From Thermofilaceae archaeon (lineage in GTDB: Archaea > Thermoproteota > Thermoprotei > Thermofilales > Thermofilaceae): a stretch of DNA of 64,000 nt. A program made the translations under genes and the position numbers. The notes below the pieces were generated by a model. That model saw nothing but the letters and a program-made list of their open reading frames with translations. It searched no databases and had not been told where the DNA came from. Shown here piece after piece: positions 42,782-50,866 of the stretch. The DNA lies in assembly GCA_025057995.1 (NCBI GenBank), contig JANXEW010000006.1, positions 1-64,000 on the forward strand, given 5' to 3'. Every line of letters starts with the position of its first letter. Position 1 is the first letter of the stretch.

Positions 42782-43288
42782 GTGTCACACCTCGATGGAT
42801 AGCTAACACCATGGTTACGGGGAAGTTGCTGGAGTGCTTATTAAAGAGTAGCTTCAAACGCTTTCAACCTGTTTTCACATATACGAACTCGAGGTCCACG
42901 GATACGCTGCCGTCGAAAATCTCAACGTCCCCGTAGCCTTAGGGGCTAGGTGGAAAGGTTTCGACGTTTTCGCGAAATTTAAGCAGCTACGATTTGGAAG
43001 CTTTAGAGAATGTCTAACTAAACTCTGCTAAACTTTCCGTAAGCCTAAAATCATCGTACCAAGTTCTACGCTTTCGAAACCATAGGACTTTGGCTCTATA
43101 GTGGCGGCAAACATTTCGACTCCCTTAGGACCTAGTGTGGAGAGCTGGCGGTCATAACGCTCGGGAGGCGACAATGCACAGCCTCTAAGCCGCTACCACT
43201 ACGTTCAAAGTCAGGGGGCCTTGAGCTATAACTTCTTCATACTCCTGGAGGGAGGAAAATCCATTAAGGCCTCGCACCCTGGAGGCCT
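42782..43288. other. Intergenic region with a small ORF and possible relic
   Basis: Apart from the 48-codon ORF at 43028-43174, minus-strand codons around 42880-43000 read as two coding-like stretches split by a TAA in one frame. Nothing else is visible. No TATA box for rpiA stands out. Confidence 0.25.
43028..43174 (-). CDS. Small ORF, possible gene or fragment
   Basis: The frame of 48 codons starts at TTG 43174 with GAGG about 8 nt ahead of it. The composition is protein-like (ERYDRQLSTLGPKGVE near the start, ESVELGTMILGLRKV at the end). It has no recognisable family and may be the surviving tail of a larger gene. The neighbouring genes run in both directions and give no hint of function. 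Confidence 0.3.
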   Translation of the reverse strand: MSPPERYDRQLSTLGPKGVEMFAATIEPKSYGFESVELGTMILGLRKV

Positions 43289-43990
43289 ATGGACTTGGAC
43301 TCAGCTAAGCTTAACGCCGCTAGAGCAGTGTTTGAAGAAGTTGGTAGATACGAGGTTATCGGAGTTGGTACAGGTTCGACAGTTGAAAAGTTCATAGAGC
43401 TTCTCTCGAAGCAAGAACGTTTTAAGGGCAAGCTCTACGTGCCTTCCTCTATAGATACAGCCTTGAAGCTTTCCGAGAGAGGGTTCCGCGTCCTCAACCT
43501 CCTTTCCTCACCGGAAGTCGAAGTTTACGTTGACGGAGCAGATGAAGTGGACCCACGACTCAACATGATAAAAGGCGGTGGAGCTGCTATGACGATGGAG
43601 AAGATACTGGCGTACTACGCTGCTCGTAGACTCTTCATCGTCGACTATACGAAACTTGTAGCTAAGCTAGGCGAGAAGCACCCGATTCCAGTAGAAGTCC
43701 TGCCTTGTGCGCTGTCGCCTGTGTTGAAAACGTTGCACAAGATGGGTTTTCGAGTTGAACTACGCGCGTCGGGTAGGGGGAAGGCGGGTCCGGTAGTAGC
43801 CGACACGGGAGGCGTCGTAATTGACGTTTACACTGGACCGCTCGACGAGCCGGAAGAAGTGAATAGAAGGTTGAAGAATATTCCAGGCGTAGTTGAAACC
43901 GGGCTGTTCCTAGGCTACGCTGACGCAGTATACATAGGGTGGCCCGATAAGGTTGAAGTCCTCAAGCCGTCAACTGTAATAAAAGTGTAA
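43289..43990 (+). CDS. rpiA: Ribose-5-phosphate isomerase A
   Basis: This 233-residue enzyme has GVGTGSTVEKFIE, PSSIDTALKL, DGADEVDPRLNMIKGGG and KLGEKHPIPVEVLP, the full RpiA set with Asp and Lys catalytic residues. It interconverts ribose 5-phosphate and ribulose 5-phosphate in nucleotide sugar supply. ATG 43289 is used. It is followed by an AT-rich stretch that includes the promoter of the next gene. Confidence 0.95.
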   Translation: MDLDSAKLNAARAVFEEVGRYEVIGVGTGSTVEKFIELLSKQERFKGKLYVPSSIDTALKLSERGFRVLNLLSSPEVEVYVDGADEVDPRLNMIKGGGAAMTMEKILAYYAARRLFIVDYTKLVAKLGEKHPIPVEVLPCALSPVLKTLHKMGFRVELRASGRGKAGPVVADTGGVVIDVYTGPLDEPEEVNRRLKNIPGVVETGLFLGYADAVYIGWPDKVEVLKPSTVIKV

Positions 43991-44043
43991 TACTGAGGTA
44001 ATACTATTTTATTATAAATACTTTCGGTTTAATCTTCTAGCAC

Positions 44044-44054
44044 CTTTTATAAAC
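44044..44054 (+). promoter_or_regulatory. TATA box for the 44078 gene
   Basis: CTTTTATAAAC is centred about 28 bp ahead of the ATG at 44078. Confidence 0.5.
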
Positions 44055-44077
44055 TATCAATCTCTAGATGATACTGT

Positions 44078-44362
44078 ATGGTGAAAAACGTGTTGTCTGT
44101 AGAAGAGTATGAGAAGCGCGTACTAGTCAAGCTCTTAAAGGACGCAGGGGTGGAGCCGGAACATATAGTACAACGTTTCACGAAGATGAGGGACGAATAC
44201 TGCGCTAGGCTTATCGAGAGGTTGGCTAAGATGGAGCCTGACGTTGCCGTACAAACGGCCGCGAAGTTCCTAGACTCTCCTCATCCCTTCGACAAGACTA
44301 TCGGAGCTTGGCTTGCAAGAAGAGAAGCTCCAAGTACACCTCTTAAAACACTCTACGTTTAA
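44078..44362 (+). CDS. Small uncharacterised protein
   Basis: This 94-residue, mostly helical, charged protein has a good promoter and ATG start, but I recognise no domain. It contains one cysteine (YCARL) and no transmembrane helix. It lies between rpiA and the convergent ABC exporter genes. It is probably a real gene of unknown function. Confidence 0.55.
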   Translation: MVKNVLSVEEYEKRVLVKLLKDAGVEPEHIVQRFTKMRDEYCARLIERLAKMEPDVAVQTAAKFLDSPHPFDKTIGAWLARREAPSTPLKTLYV

Positions 44363-44509
44363 CAACTTTCCGCGGATTATAATAGGTCGGTTCCAAGGGT
44401 TTCTCAAACTTATCTTGTAGAATTAAAGTGGGCCTTCTACTAGAGCCAAGCCTCAAAAAGGTTGAAACGGTCGAGAAGCCTTGTGAGAACGTTCCTAAAG
44501 CATATAAGG

Positions 44510-46333
44510 TTAGACTGTCTGTTGAATTACCGGTTGTTGTGCTTCAAGCGCGGCCATCTGCATCCCATATAACCTAGCGTATACGCCGTTTCTAGCTAGC
44601 AGTTCCTCGTGAGTACCTTCTTCAACGACTCGACCGTCCTCTAAGGCTATGATATGGTGCGCTCTGACGATCGTCTGGAGCCTGTGGGCTATCACGATAG
44701 TGGTCCTGTTCCTTATAAGCTTCTCCAACGCTTCCTGCAGGCGAGCTTCGGTGCGAGGGTCGATGCTGCTGGTAGCTTCATCAAGTATCAGTATCTTCGG
44801 GTTAGCGATGAAGACTCTAAGGAAGGATACAAGTTGCCTCTGACCTACCGAAAGGTTCTTCCCGCCCTCTAAGACTGGAGTGTCGAGACCTTGAGGTAAA
44901 CTGTCTACTATATCATCTAGACCTAGCTCCTTCACAGCTTTTTCCACGTCCTCTCTAGTAGCCTTCGGGTTCGCTAACAGAATGTTTTCGAGAACTGTAC
45001 CCGAGATCAAGAGGGGTTCCTGGGGTACCATGAGCATCGCGCTGCGTAACGCGCTCAGCTTGTAGTCGCGGATGTTGACGCCGTCTACAAGGATTTCTCC
45101 GCTCCAAGGCTCGTAGAACCGCATCAGTAGGTTGACCACTGTGGTCTTGCCAGCGCCCGTGTGGCCGACGAGAGCGGCGAACTCTCCCGCTCTAATCTTG
45201 AAGCTTACACTTTTCAAAGCCAGCTGCCCCTCCTTGTACCCGAAAACCACGTTCCTGAACTCGACTTCACCACGGCTCGGCGTCTCCGTTATATCTCCGT
45301 CGTCTCTCTCGGGCTTCCATTCTTCTAGGAATATGAAGACTCTCTCCGCTGCAGCCATAGTGGATTGTAAGGTTGTGAAAATCAGCACCAGCATCCTCAA
45401 CGGTCTGAAGAAGCTGCTCAAGTAACTGTAGAAGGCGACGAGAGTGCCCACCGTGGCTACACCTTGTAACACCAAGTTTCCTCCGTAGACGAGTATTAGC
45501 ACAACTCCAAGCGCCTCTATTAAAGCCATGGTGAGGTTCATCGATGAAGTAGCCGCAGCAGCTTGGACGTTAGCTCTAAGGTTCTCCTCGTTAACCCTCC
45601 TGAACTCCTCAACGTTTCTACCCCTCCTGTAAGAGAACGCTTGGACGACAGCTGCTCCGGCGACGTCTTGCGAGATTCTACTCGTGACTTCAGCTATCTT
45701 CCTTCGCGTCTCCCGGAAGGCTCGTCTAGCCCTCTTTATCACCACCAGGTTTGCGAAAGCGGTTAACGGAAGCATAGCGTAAGCTACCAAGCTGAGGTGT
45801 GGGCTTAAGCTCCACATCATGACCATGGCTCCCGCGATCGTAAGTATGTCGGCGACGGTGTTGATAAGCCCACCCGCCGCAGCGAAGCCTATGGTGTCCA
45901 CGTCGTTGGTCATCCTCGAGACGATCCTCCCTACCGGCTCTTCAGCGACAGCGCCGAGTTGAACCTTGTGGAGGTGATGGTACATCTTGTTCCTCAAGTC
46001 GTATACGACGTTGTTGGCGATGTAGGATGAAGAATAGTCGCTGGCGAAGTTTGTAACGAGCGACGCAACTGTTACCGCGAGGAGGACGGCGCTCCAGTAC
46101 GTGAGAGCCGTCAAGCTCCCGCTAGCCGCACTGTCTATCAGGAACTTCGTGACGAACGGCGTAATCATTGAGAAGACTATCCTGAAGAGGACGGAGAGCA
46201 CGAGTACTGTGAAGTAGAAGCGGTAGCGTACAGATAACTTCAATAGCTTAGCTATCAACACCCTGTCGGGATACTTTCTAGCGACCTTCTCCTCGTCAAC
46301 CCTCATCATCATGAAGAAGGGTGGACCACCCAC
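44510..46333 (-). CDS. Heterodimeric ABC exporter subunit, catalytic Walker B
   Basis: This 607-residue half-transporter has a six-helix exporter domain fused to an ABC domain. Walker A is GHTGAGKTT. The signature is LSVGQ (non-canonical). Walker B is ILILDEATSSID with the catalytic Glu, and the H-loop is VIAHR. It follows directly on the partner gene (adjacent stop and start). In heterodimers of the TM287/288 type this subunit supplies the intact Walker B of the consensus site. The substrate could be a drug or lipid. Confidence 0.88.
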   Translation of the reverse strand: MGGPPFFMMMRVDEEKVARKYPDRVLIAKLLKLSVRYRFYFTVLVLSVLFRIVFSMITPFVTKFLIDSAASGSLTALTYWSAVLLAVTVASLVTNFASDYSSSYIANNVVYDLRNKMYHHLHKVQLGAVAEEPVGRIVSRMTNDVDTIGFAAAGGLINTVADILTIAGAMVMMWSLSPHLSLVAYAMLPLTAFANLVVIKRARRAFRETRRKIAEVTSRISQDVAGAAVVQAFSYRRGRNVEEFRRVNEENLRANVQAAAATSSMNLTMALIEALGVVLILVYGGNLVLQGVATVGTLVAFYSYLSSFFRPLRMLVLIFTTLQSTMAAAERVFIFLEEWKPERDDGDITETPSRGEVEFRNVVFGYKEGQLALKSVSFKIRAGEFAALVGHTGAGKTTVVNLLMRFYEPWSGEILVDGVNIRDYKLSALRSAMLMVPQEPLLISGTVLENILLANPKATREDVEKAVKELGLDDIVDSLPQGLDTPVLEGGKNLSVGQRQLVSFLRVFIANPKILILDEATSSIDPRTEARLQEALEKLIRNRTTIVIAHRLQTIVRAHHIIALEDGRVVEEGTHEELLARNGVYARLYGMQMAALEAQQPVIQQTV

Positions 46334-48091
46334 CTACCTCACCTCCACGGCTAGGGCTTCGGTTGAAAGCATCCCGTAAAGTCTAGCGTAAACCCCGTTC
46401 TTAGCTATCAGTTCCTCATGTCTACCTTCTTCGACGACAGCCCCATCCTCTATCACTATGATGCGGTCAGCTAACTTCATCGTACTAGGTCTCTGAGTAA
46501 TCAATATTACCGTCTTCCCCCTGAAGTGTCTCGTTATCGCCTCGTAGATCGCTTTCTCCGTCTCAGCGTCTACGCTCGACATCGAGTCGTCTAGTATGAT
46601 TATTTTAGGGTCTATTAGGACCGTGCGCGCGATCGCTAGCCTCTGTCTCTGACCTCCTGACAGAGTGACGCCCCTTTCTCCCACGGGCGTATCGTAGCCT
46701 TGCGGGAGTTGAGCTATGAAGTCGTGTAACATGGCTATTCTAGCCGCCTTTTCGACTTCCTCAAGGCCAGCCTCCGGTTTGCCGTAGGCGATGTTGTTTC
46801 TAATGGTGTCCGGGAATATGTAAATGTCCTGGTGGACGATCCCTATCTGCTTCCTGAGAGAGTCTAACTTAACACCCCTTACATCTACGCCGTCGATGAG
46901 TATTAAGCCACGCTGGGGGTCGTAGAACCTTGGGATCAATTGAACTAACGTGCTCTTCCCGCTCCCAGCGGGGCCGACGATTGCTACTACTTCGCCCGGC
47001 TTAACCTTGAAGCTGACGCCTTTCAAAACCCATTTACTGCCGTCGTAGCTGAACCAAACGTCCCTTAACTCAACCTCCCCCCTCTCCACCGTTATTGGGA
47101 CGGCGTTTGAGGATTCCTTGACTTCAGGCTCTATGCTTAGAATCTCGAAGACTCTCTTTGCTGCCGTTATAGCGTACATGTAGTCGACGGTGAAGAAGCC
47201 TAGCATGATGAAAGGCCAAGTTATTATCCCAGCGTACATGCTCAACGATACGAGTTCGCCTACGCTTAAAGCTCCGCTAGATACCAAGCCTCCCCCAACC
47301 CAAAACACTACCAAGGCGCTCAGGCTTGAGAGGAAGCCCACGAAAGGCCACGTTGAAGCCCTCAACCAGGCTAGTCTAACGTTCAACCCCAGCAATCGAT
47401 CGTTCGAGTTTTTAAATCGGTTCCAGAGGATTTGGGAAGCGTTGAGCGCGCGGACGACTTTAAGCCCGCTCGTGACTTCTGTAACGTGTGAAGTAACTAC
47501 TCCGTAGACTTCCCTAGACTCCTCGAACAATGGGCGAGCGTTTTTAGCAAACCTTCTAACGAAGACGTAGACTAGGGAGAGCGGTAGAACTGCGTACAAT
47601 GTGACGTAAGGGTTTATGGACACCATGAAGTATAGGGCTACGCCTAGTGTGAAAAGCGCGCTCGTTAAACCGGAGAACATCATGCCTAAGAACCTGCTGA
47701 CGACGTCTATGTCGCTTGTAGCACGAGCGATGAGCTGCCCAGTGTCTACTCTCCTGTAAAAGCCTAGGGAAAGTTCTTGTAGATGCCGGTAGATGTCGTT
47801 CCTCAAGTCGAAGGCGACGCCTTGCGACAGGTATTGTGAAGTTACGTTAGAAAAGTAGTTGAGTACACCCTGGGCGAGGATCAACCCGATTATAGGTAGG
47901 GCGAAGATGAGAAGTTGGTCGGCGTCACGGTTTAACAACGCGTTTATCGCGTTTCCTGCAAGGTATGGTGACATCATCCCCATTACCGAGCCGAGAAGCG
48001 CTAACGCTATCGACGCAAGGGCTGGCTTTGAACGTCTAGTTAAGTACTTCAGTAAGCTGGACTTGTAGCTTTTAGAGCTCAAGTACATCAC
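46334..48091 (-). CDS. Heterodimeric ABC exporter subunit, degenerate Walker B
   Basis: This 585-residue partner has Walker A GPAGSGKST, the canonical signature LSGGQRQRLAIA, and Walker B IIILDDSMSSVD, where the catalytic Glu is Asp. The H-loop region reads LITQRPS, with Gln instead of His. These are the usual signs of the degenerate site half of a heterodimeric exporter. It is the first gene of the two-gene operon. ATG 48088 or GTG 48091 are both possible starts. Confidence 0.88.
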   Translation of the reverse strand: MMYLSSKSYKSSLLKYLTRRSKPALASIALALLGSVMGMMSPYLAGNAINALLNRDADQLLIFALPIIGLILAQGVLNYFSNVTSQYLSQGVAFDLRNDIYRHLQELSLGFYRRVDTGQLIARATSDIDVVSRFLGMMFSGLTSALFTLGVALYFMVSINPYVTLYAVLPLSLVYVFVRRFAKNARPLFEESREVYGVVTSHVTEVTSGLKVVRALNASQILWNRFKNSNDRLLGLNVRLAWLRASTWPFVGFLSSLSALVVFWVGGGLVSSGALSVGELVSLSMYAGIITWPFIMLGFFTVDYMYAITAAKRVFEILSIEPEVKESSNAVPITVERGEVELRDVWFSYDGSKWVLKGVSFKVKPGEVVAIVGPAGSGKSTLVQLIPRFYDPQRGLILIDGVDVRGVKLDSLRKQIGIVHQDIYIFPDTIRNNIAYGKPEAGLEEVEKAARIAMLHDFIAQLPQGYDTPVGERGVTLSGGQRQRLAIARTVLIDPKIIILDDSMSSVDAETEKAIYEAITRHFRGKTVILITQRPSTMKLADRIIVIEDGAVVEEGRHEELIAKNGVYARLYGMLSTEALAVEVR

Positions 48092-48218
48092 CGTGTAGCG
48101 TTACATACCTATAAGTTAATAAGGGTTCCTGAGCTTTTACTAGACCGTACGTGAGGGTGTCGCTCACGACTTATGAAGAAAGTTAGTAACTTATATATTT
48201 TTACTTAATATAGTTCTT
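48092..48218. other. Intergenic region with hairpin
   Basis: CGTGAG/CTCACG at 48150-48155 and 48163-48168 forms a small stem-loop. AT-rich sequence after it contains TATA-like elements. It lies between the PAP2 gene end and the ABC operon start, all on the minus strand, so the hairpin and the exporter promoter share the space. Confidence 0.3.
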
Positions 48219-49070
48219 TCACTTCTTTTCCTTGGACTTTTTCCACAAGAGTGGAGCTACTAGAACGGATACAACAGCGAAAGCATAAGCTACGAGTTGG
48301 AGTAGCGGATGCCATCCCGAAGCCAGGCGGGTTATGAGGAAAGCCGCTACCAAGCCTGTTGCGAAGCTGAGAAGCCTCGTGGAGAAGGGTGCCGTACGGG
48401 GTATACGCTCCTTGATTAAAGGGAAGGCGGCTAGACTGGCTACCACCCCGCCCATCCTCGTGAAGATGGGATCCAGTTGAACGAAGTACAGTAGGGATAC
48501 GAGAAGCCCGTAGAGAATTAGCGTAGAAGCTTGCAGCCTACTCTGGTGCTTCCCAATCATGTTGATCAGAGCTAGGGTCGCTGCCGACGAGGCTAACCCT
48601 ATAGCTAGACCGCCGACGATATCGTGCACGTAGTGTACCCTCAACTCGACCCTGGAGTAGGCGACTAGAGTAGCGACGACCGCGCCCAGCAGGGCTACGG
48701 AAACATCCTTTACCTTGAGAGCGACAGCCCCCCAGAAAGCTGCTGAAGTCTGAGCGTGGCCGCTGGGGAAGCCGTACCCGCTCACCTCAACTTTCCAGAG
48801 CTCTGGAGGTGGTCTAGGCATCATCAACGTATTCTTCAAAAATACGTTAATCCAACCGCTTGTCGCTAGAGAGAGTAGAGCGCAGTAGCCTAACTCTGGA
48901 GAAGCGAGCGTGTAGAGGAGGACGGCTAAAGCTATGTAGGCGGGCTCATCGCCTAAATCGGTTACAATCCTCCAGTATAGATCCGAGAACCCGAGGAGAT
49001 ACGCTAGGAGGGGGGTGACGGCTAGAACGATAGCCAAGGTGAAAACTGTTTTACCCAACCTATCTCTCAT
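48219..49070 (-). CDS. PAP2-type membrane phosphatase
   Basis: This 283-residue protein has the complete PAP2 motifs: K79...R86-P87 (KNTLMMPRPP), P102-S-G-H105 and S139-R...H146...D150. Several helices follow. It removes phosphate from lipid phosphates such as polyprenyl pyrophosphate or phosphatidic acid-like lipids. It lies 25 nt after the CPBP gene in the same orientation, so the two form a membrane operon. Confidence 0.88.
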   Translation of the reverse strand: MRDRLGKTVFTLAIVLAVTPLLAYLLGFSDLYWRIVTDLGDEPAYIALAVLLYTLASPELGYCALLSLATSGWINVFLKNTLMMPRPPPELWKVEVSGYGFPSGHAQTSAAFWGAVALKVKDVSVALLGAVVATLVAYSRVELRVHYVHDIVGGLAIGLASSAATLALINMIGKHQSRLQASTLILYGLLVSLLYFVQLDPIFTRMGGVVASLAAFPLIKERIPRTAPFSTRLLSFATGLVAAFLITRLASGWHPLLQLVAYAFAVVSVLVAPLLWKKSKEKK

Positions 49071-49095
49071 CCCTCCTTCCCCTCGATCGAAGACC

Positions 49096-49719
49096 CTACC
49101 CCCTTTTCAACGTTGCTAAAGTTGGTAGAGCCGTAGCGGAGACCATGACCGCGTCGCTTGCCACAAGCAAGAGAACGACGCAGGCGTCGAGTGGTAGAGT
49201 GTAAGTGACGGCTATCAGATTGTACAACACGTGGGCGGCAGAGGAGACGAGATAACCGTTCGACTCGGCTATGAGCCCCATGGCGACCCCTAGAAGGAAG
49301 TAGTGAGGTGTGAGAAGAGCTGACTCCACGAGCGAGACGGGGTCGTTGAGCCTCATGTGAGCTAGTGAGAACGCGAACGCTTGGGGGAGGATTCCAAACA
49401 TGTGTTGTAGAACTCCTCTGAAGTAGACTTCTTCGACTACAGCGCTCACGGCTGCAAAGGTGAAAACGGCTAGACGAGGGCTTGAGAATGATCCTGAGGG
49501 CGCGAGAACCATCTGCGCCACTAGGACAGAGCTTAACGAGAGTACCGTCCCCCTAAGTGAAGGAGTCAAAGCTTTACCTTCACGGTTTAGGGCAGCACGT
49601 GTTGAAGAGTAGGCTAACACCGCGTAAGCGAGCTCGGGAGACGTGAAGTTAGCCAACGCTATAAACGCAACGTACGGCAACGGCCACCGGGATGAGAAAT
49701 CAAAGTTTCTCGAATCCAC
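49096..49719 (-). CDS. CPBP-family intramembrane metalloprotease
   Basis: This 207-residue polytopic protein carries the CPBP/Abi motifs E96-E97-V-Y-F-R101, H121 (SLAHMR) and H163...N167 (AAHVLYN), the predicted metal-binding set. Relatives include Rce1-like prenyl-protein proteases and bacteriocin immunity proteins. It is the first gene of the pair with PAP2. It starts close to the divergent RecA-like operon. Confidence 0.85.
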   Translation of the reverse strand: MDSRNFDFSSRWPLPYVAFIALANFTSPELAYAVLAYSSTRAALNREGKALTPSLRGTVLSLSSVLVAQMVLAPSGSFSSPRLAVFTFAAVSAVVEEVYFRGVLQHMFGILPQAFAFSLAHMRLNDPVSLVESALLTPHYFLLGVAMGLIAESNGYLVSSAAHVLYNLIAVTYTLPLDACVVLLLVASDAVMVSATALPTLATLKRG

Positions 49720-49865
49720 GGTTAGCCTTGAGGACGCCCCTATATCTAGTTTACCGTACCCTGTTTAGCAAGCTGACTGACCGAAAACTTCTTAAATTTT
49801 TCCATTGAACCCTCTCTCCCCAAGCTACCTTTCTGTAATATTTACTAAGTTTTAAAGACGGTTAC

Positions 49866-50570
49866 GTGAAGGCTTTCAAACATCAAGTTATTAAAGCGGA
49901 AAGCCTCAAGCTACGGTATAAGTCTACAGGCTTACCCTCCTTTGACCGGGCGGTCGGCGGGCTAGTTGAAGGCTCAGCCCACTTGTTCTACGGGGATGAA
50001 AACCCCCTCATGAAGATGTTTAACACGGTGGCTGGCTCAACTGCTGTTAACGAACCTGTACTCGTGGCTACAGTCAGAGACTATCATCAAGCTAGATCCT
50101 TGGACACCTTCGCTCTAGCGGAAGCTATCGCAGCTTTCGGCGGCGATCCACACTACTGTTTGCAGAGGATCCTGGTCGCCAACGCTTACAGCCGAGAACA
50201 GGCGGCGGCGCTTGGAGATCTGTTGGCTACGTCTCCCCCTGAAGCCGGGTTGGTCGCAATCCTACACTTGACGGAACTTTACAAATCGAGTACGTACCCG
50301 GAGCTCTTAAGATTCCTCAATTCGTTGAAAAGTCTCCTAGCTTACGGGGCTACACTCACGTTCTTCGTGAGATCCTCCCCGCGTTCAACAACCCCGTCGC
50401 CGGATGGGCCGGTCTTCCTTAGACACTTCTGCGCCACTATCGCTAGGCTGGAGAAAACTAGGAGAGGTTTCGTCAAAGTAGTGGTAGAGAAGGGTCCGCT
50501 TCAAACGCCCAAGCTACTGTACGCTAGGGTAACCGGCTCTATCCTAGAGGACGTGGACGGGTGGTTCTAG
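49866..50570 (+). CDS. RecA/RadA-like protein with degenerate P-loop
   Basis: This 234-residue RecA-fold protein has the RadA/KaiC-like lead TGLPSFDRAVGGLVEGSAHLF. The Walker A position reads YGDENPLMKMF, without the GxxxxGKT. It should not hydrolyse ATP in the usual way. It heads a tight cluster with a small helical protein and a PolB2-like polymerase, the same plan as the mutasome ImuA-type RecA-like proteins. The start is GTG 49866. Confidence 0.65.
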   Translation: MKAFKHQVIKAESLKLRYKSTGLPSFDRAVGGLVEGSAHLFYGDENPLMKMFNTVAGSTAVNEPVLVATVRDYHQARSLDTFALAEAIAAFGGDPHYCLQRILVANAYSREQAAALGDLLATSPPEAGLVAILHLTELYKSSTYPELLRFLNSLKSLLAYGATLTFFVRSSPRSTTPSPDGPVFLRHFCATIARLEKTRRGFVKVVVEKGPLQTPKLLYARVTGSILEDVDGWF

Positions 50571-50866
50571 TGGGGAGATCGATCCCGAGTTTTAGGGAGA
50601 AACTTGGAGAAAGCCTGAAGTCGATCGAAGGCGGTTTGATCCCGTTATTGTCCGTGGAGAGGAGGAAGGCTTACGAAAGGGTTTCGCGAGTCTGGGTAGA
50701 AGAGTACACCGCCATGTCATGCTACTCAAACCCTCACTTGCTCACCACCATGCTCCTCGTCGCCGTCCTAGACCTTCAAGCCCAGATCCTACAGCTTGAG
50801 GAGAGGCTGCGGAGACTGGAAGCCGATAAAGGGGATGGGTGTGGAGCTCTTCCTGCTAGAGTGTGA
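50561..50866 (+). CDS. Small helical protein of the polymerase cluster
   Basis: This 101-residue protein overlaps the RecA-like gene by 10 nt and the polymerase by 32 nt. It ends with a heptad-rich helix (LDLQAQILQLEERLRRLEA) that could form a coiled coil. It has no enzyme motif. Its conserved location suggests an adaptor between the RecA-like protein and polymerase. The family is unknown to me. Confidence 0.6.
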   Translation: MVLVGRSIPSFREKLGESLKSIEGGLIPLLSVERRKAYERVSRVWVEEYTAMSCYSNPHLLTTMLLVAVLDLQAQILQLEERLRRLEADKGDGCGALPARV

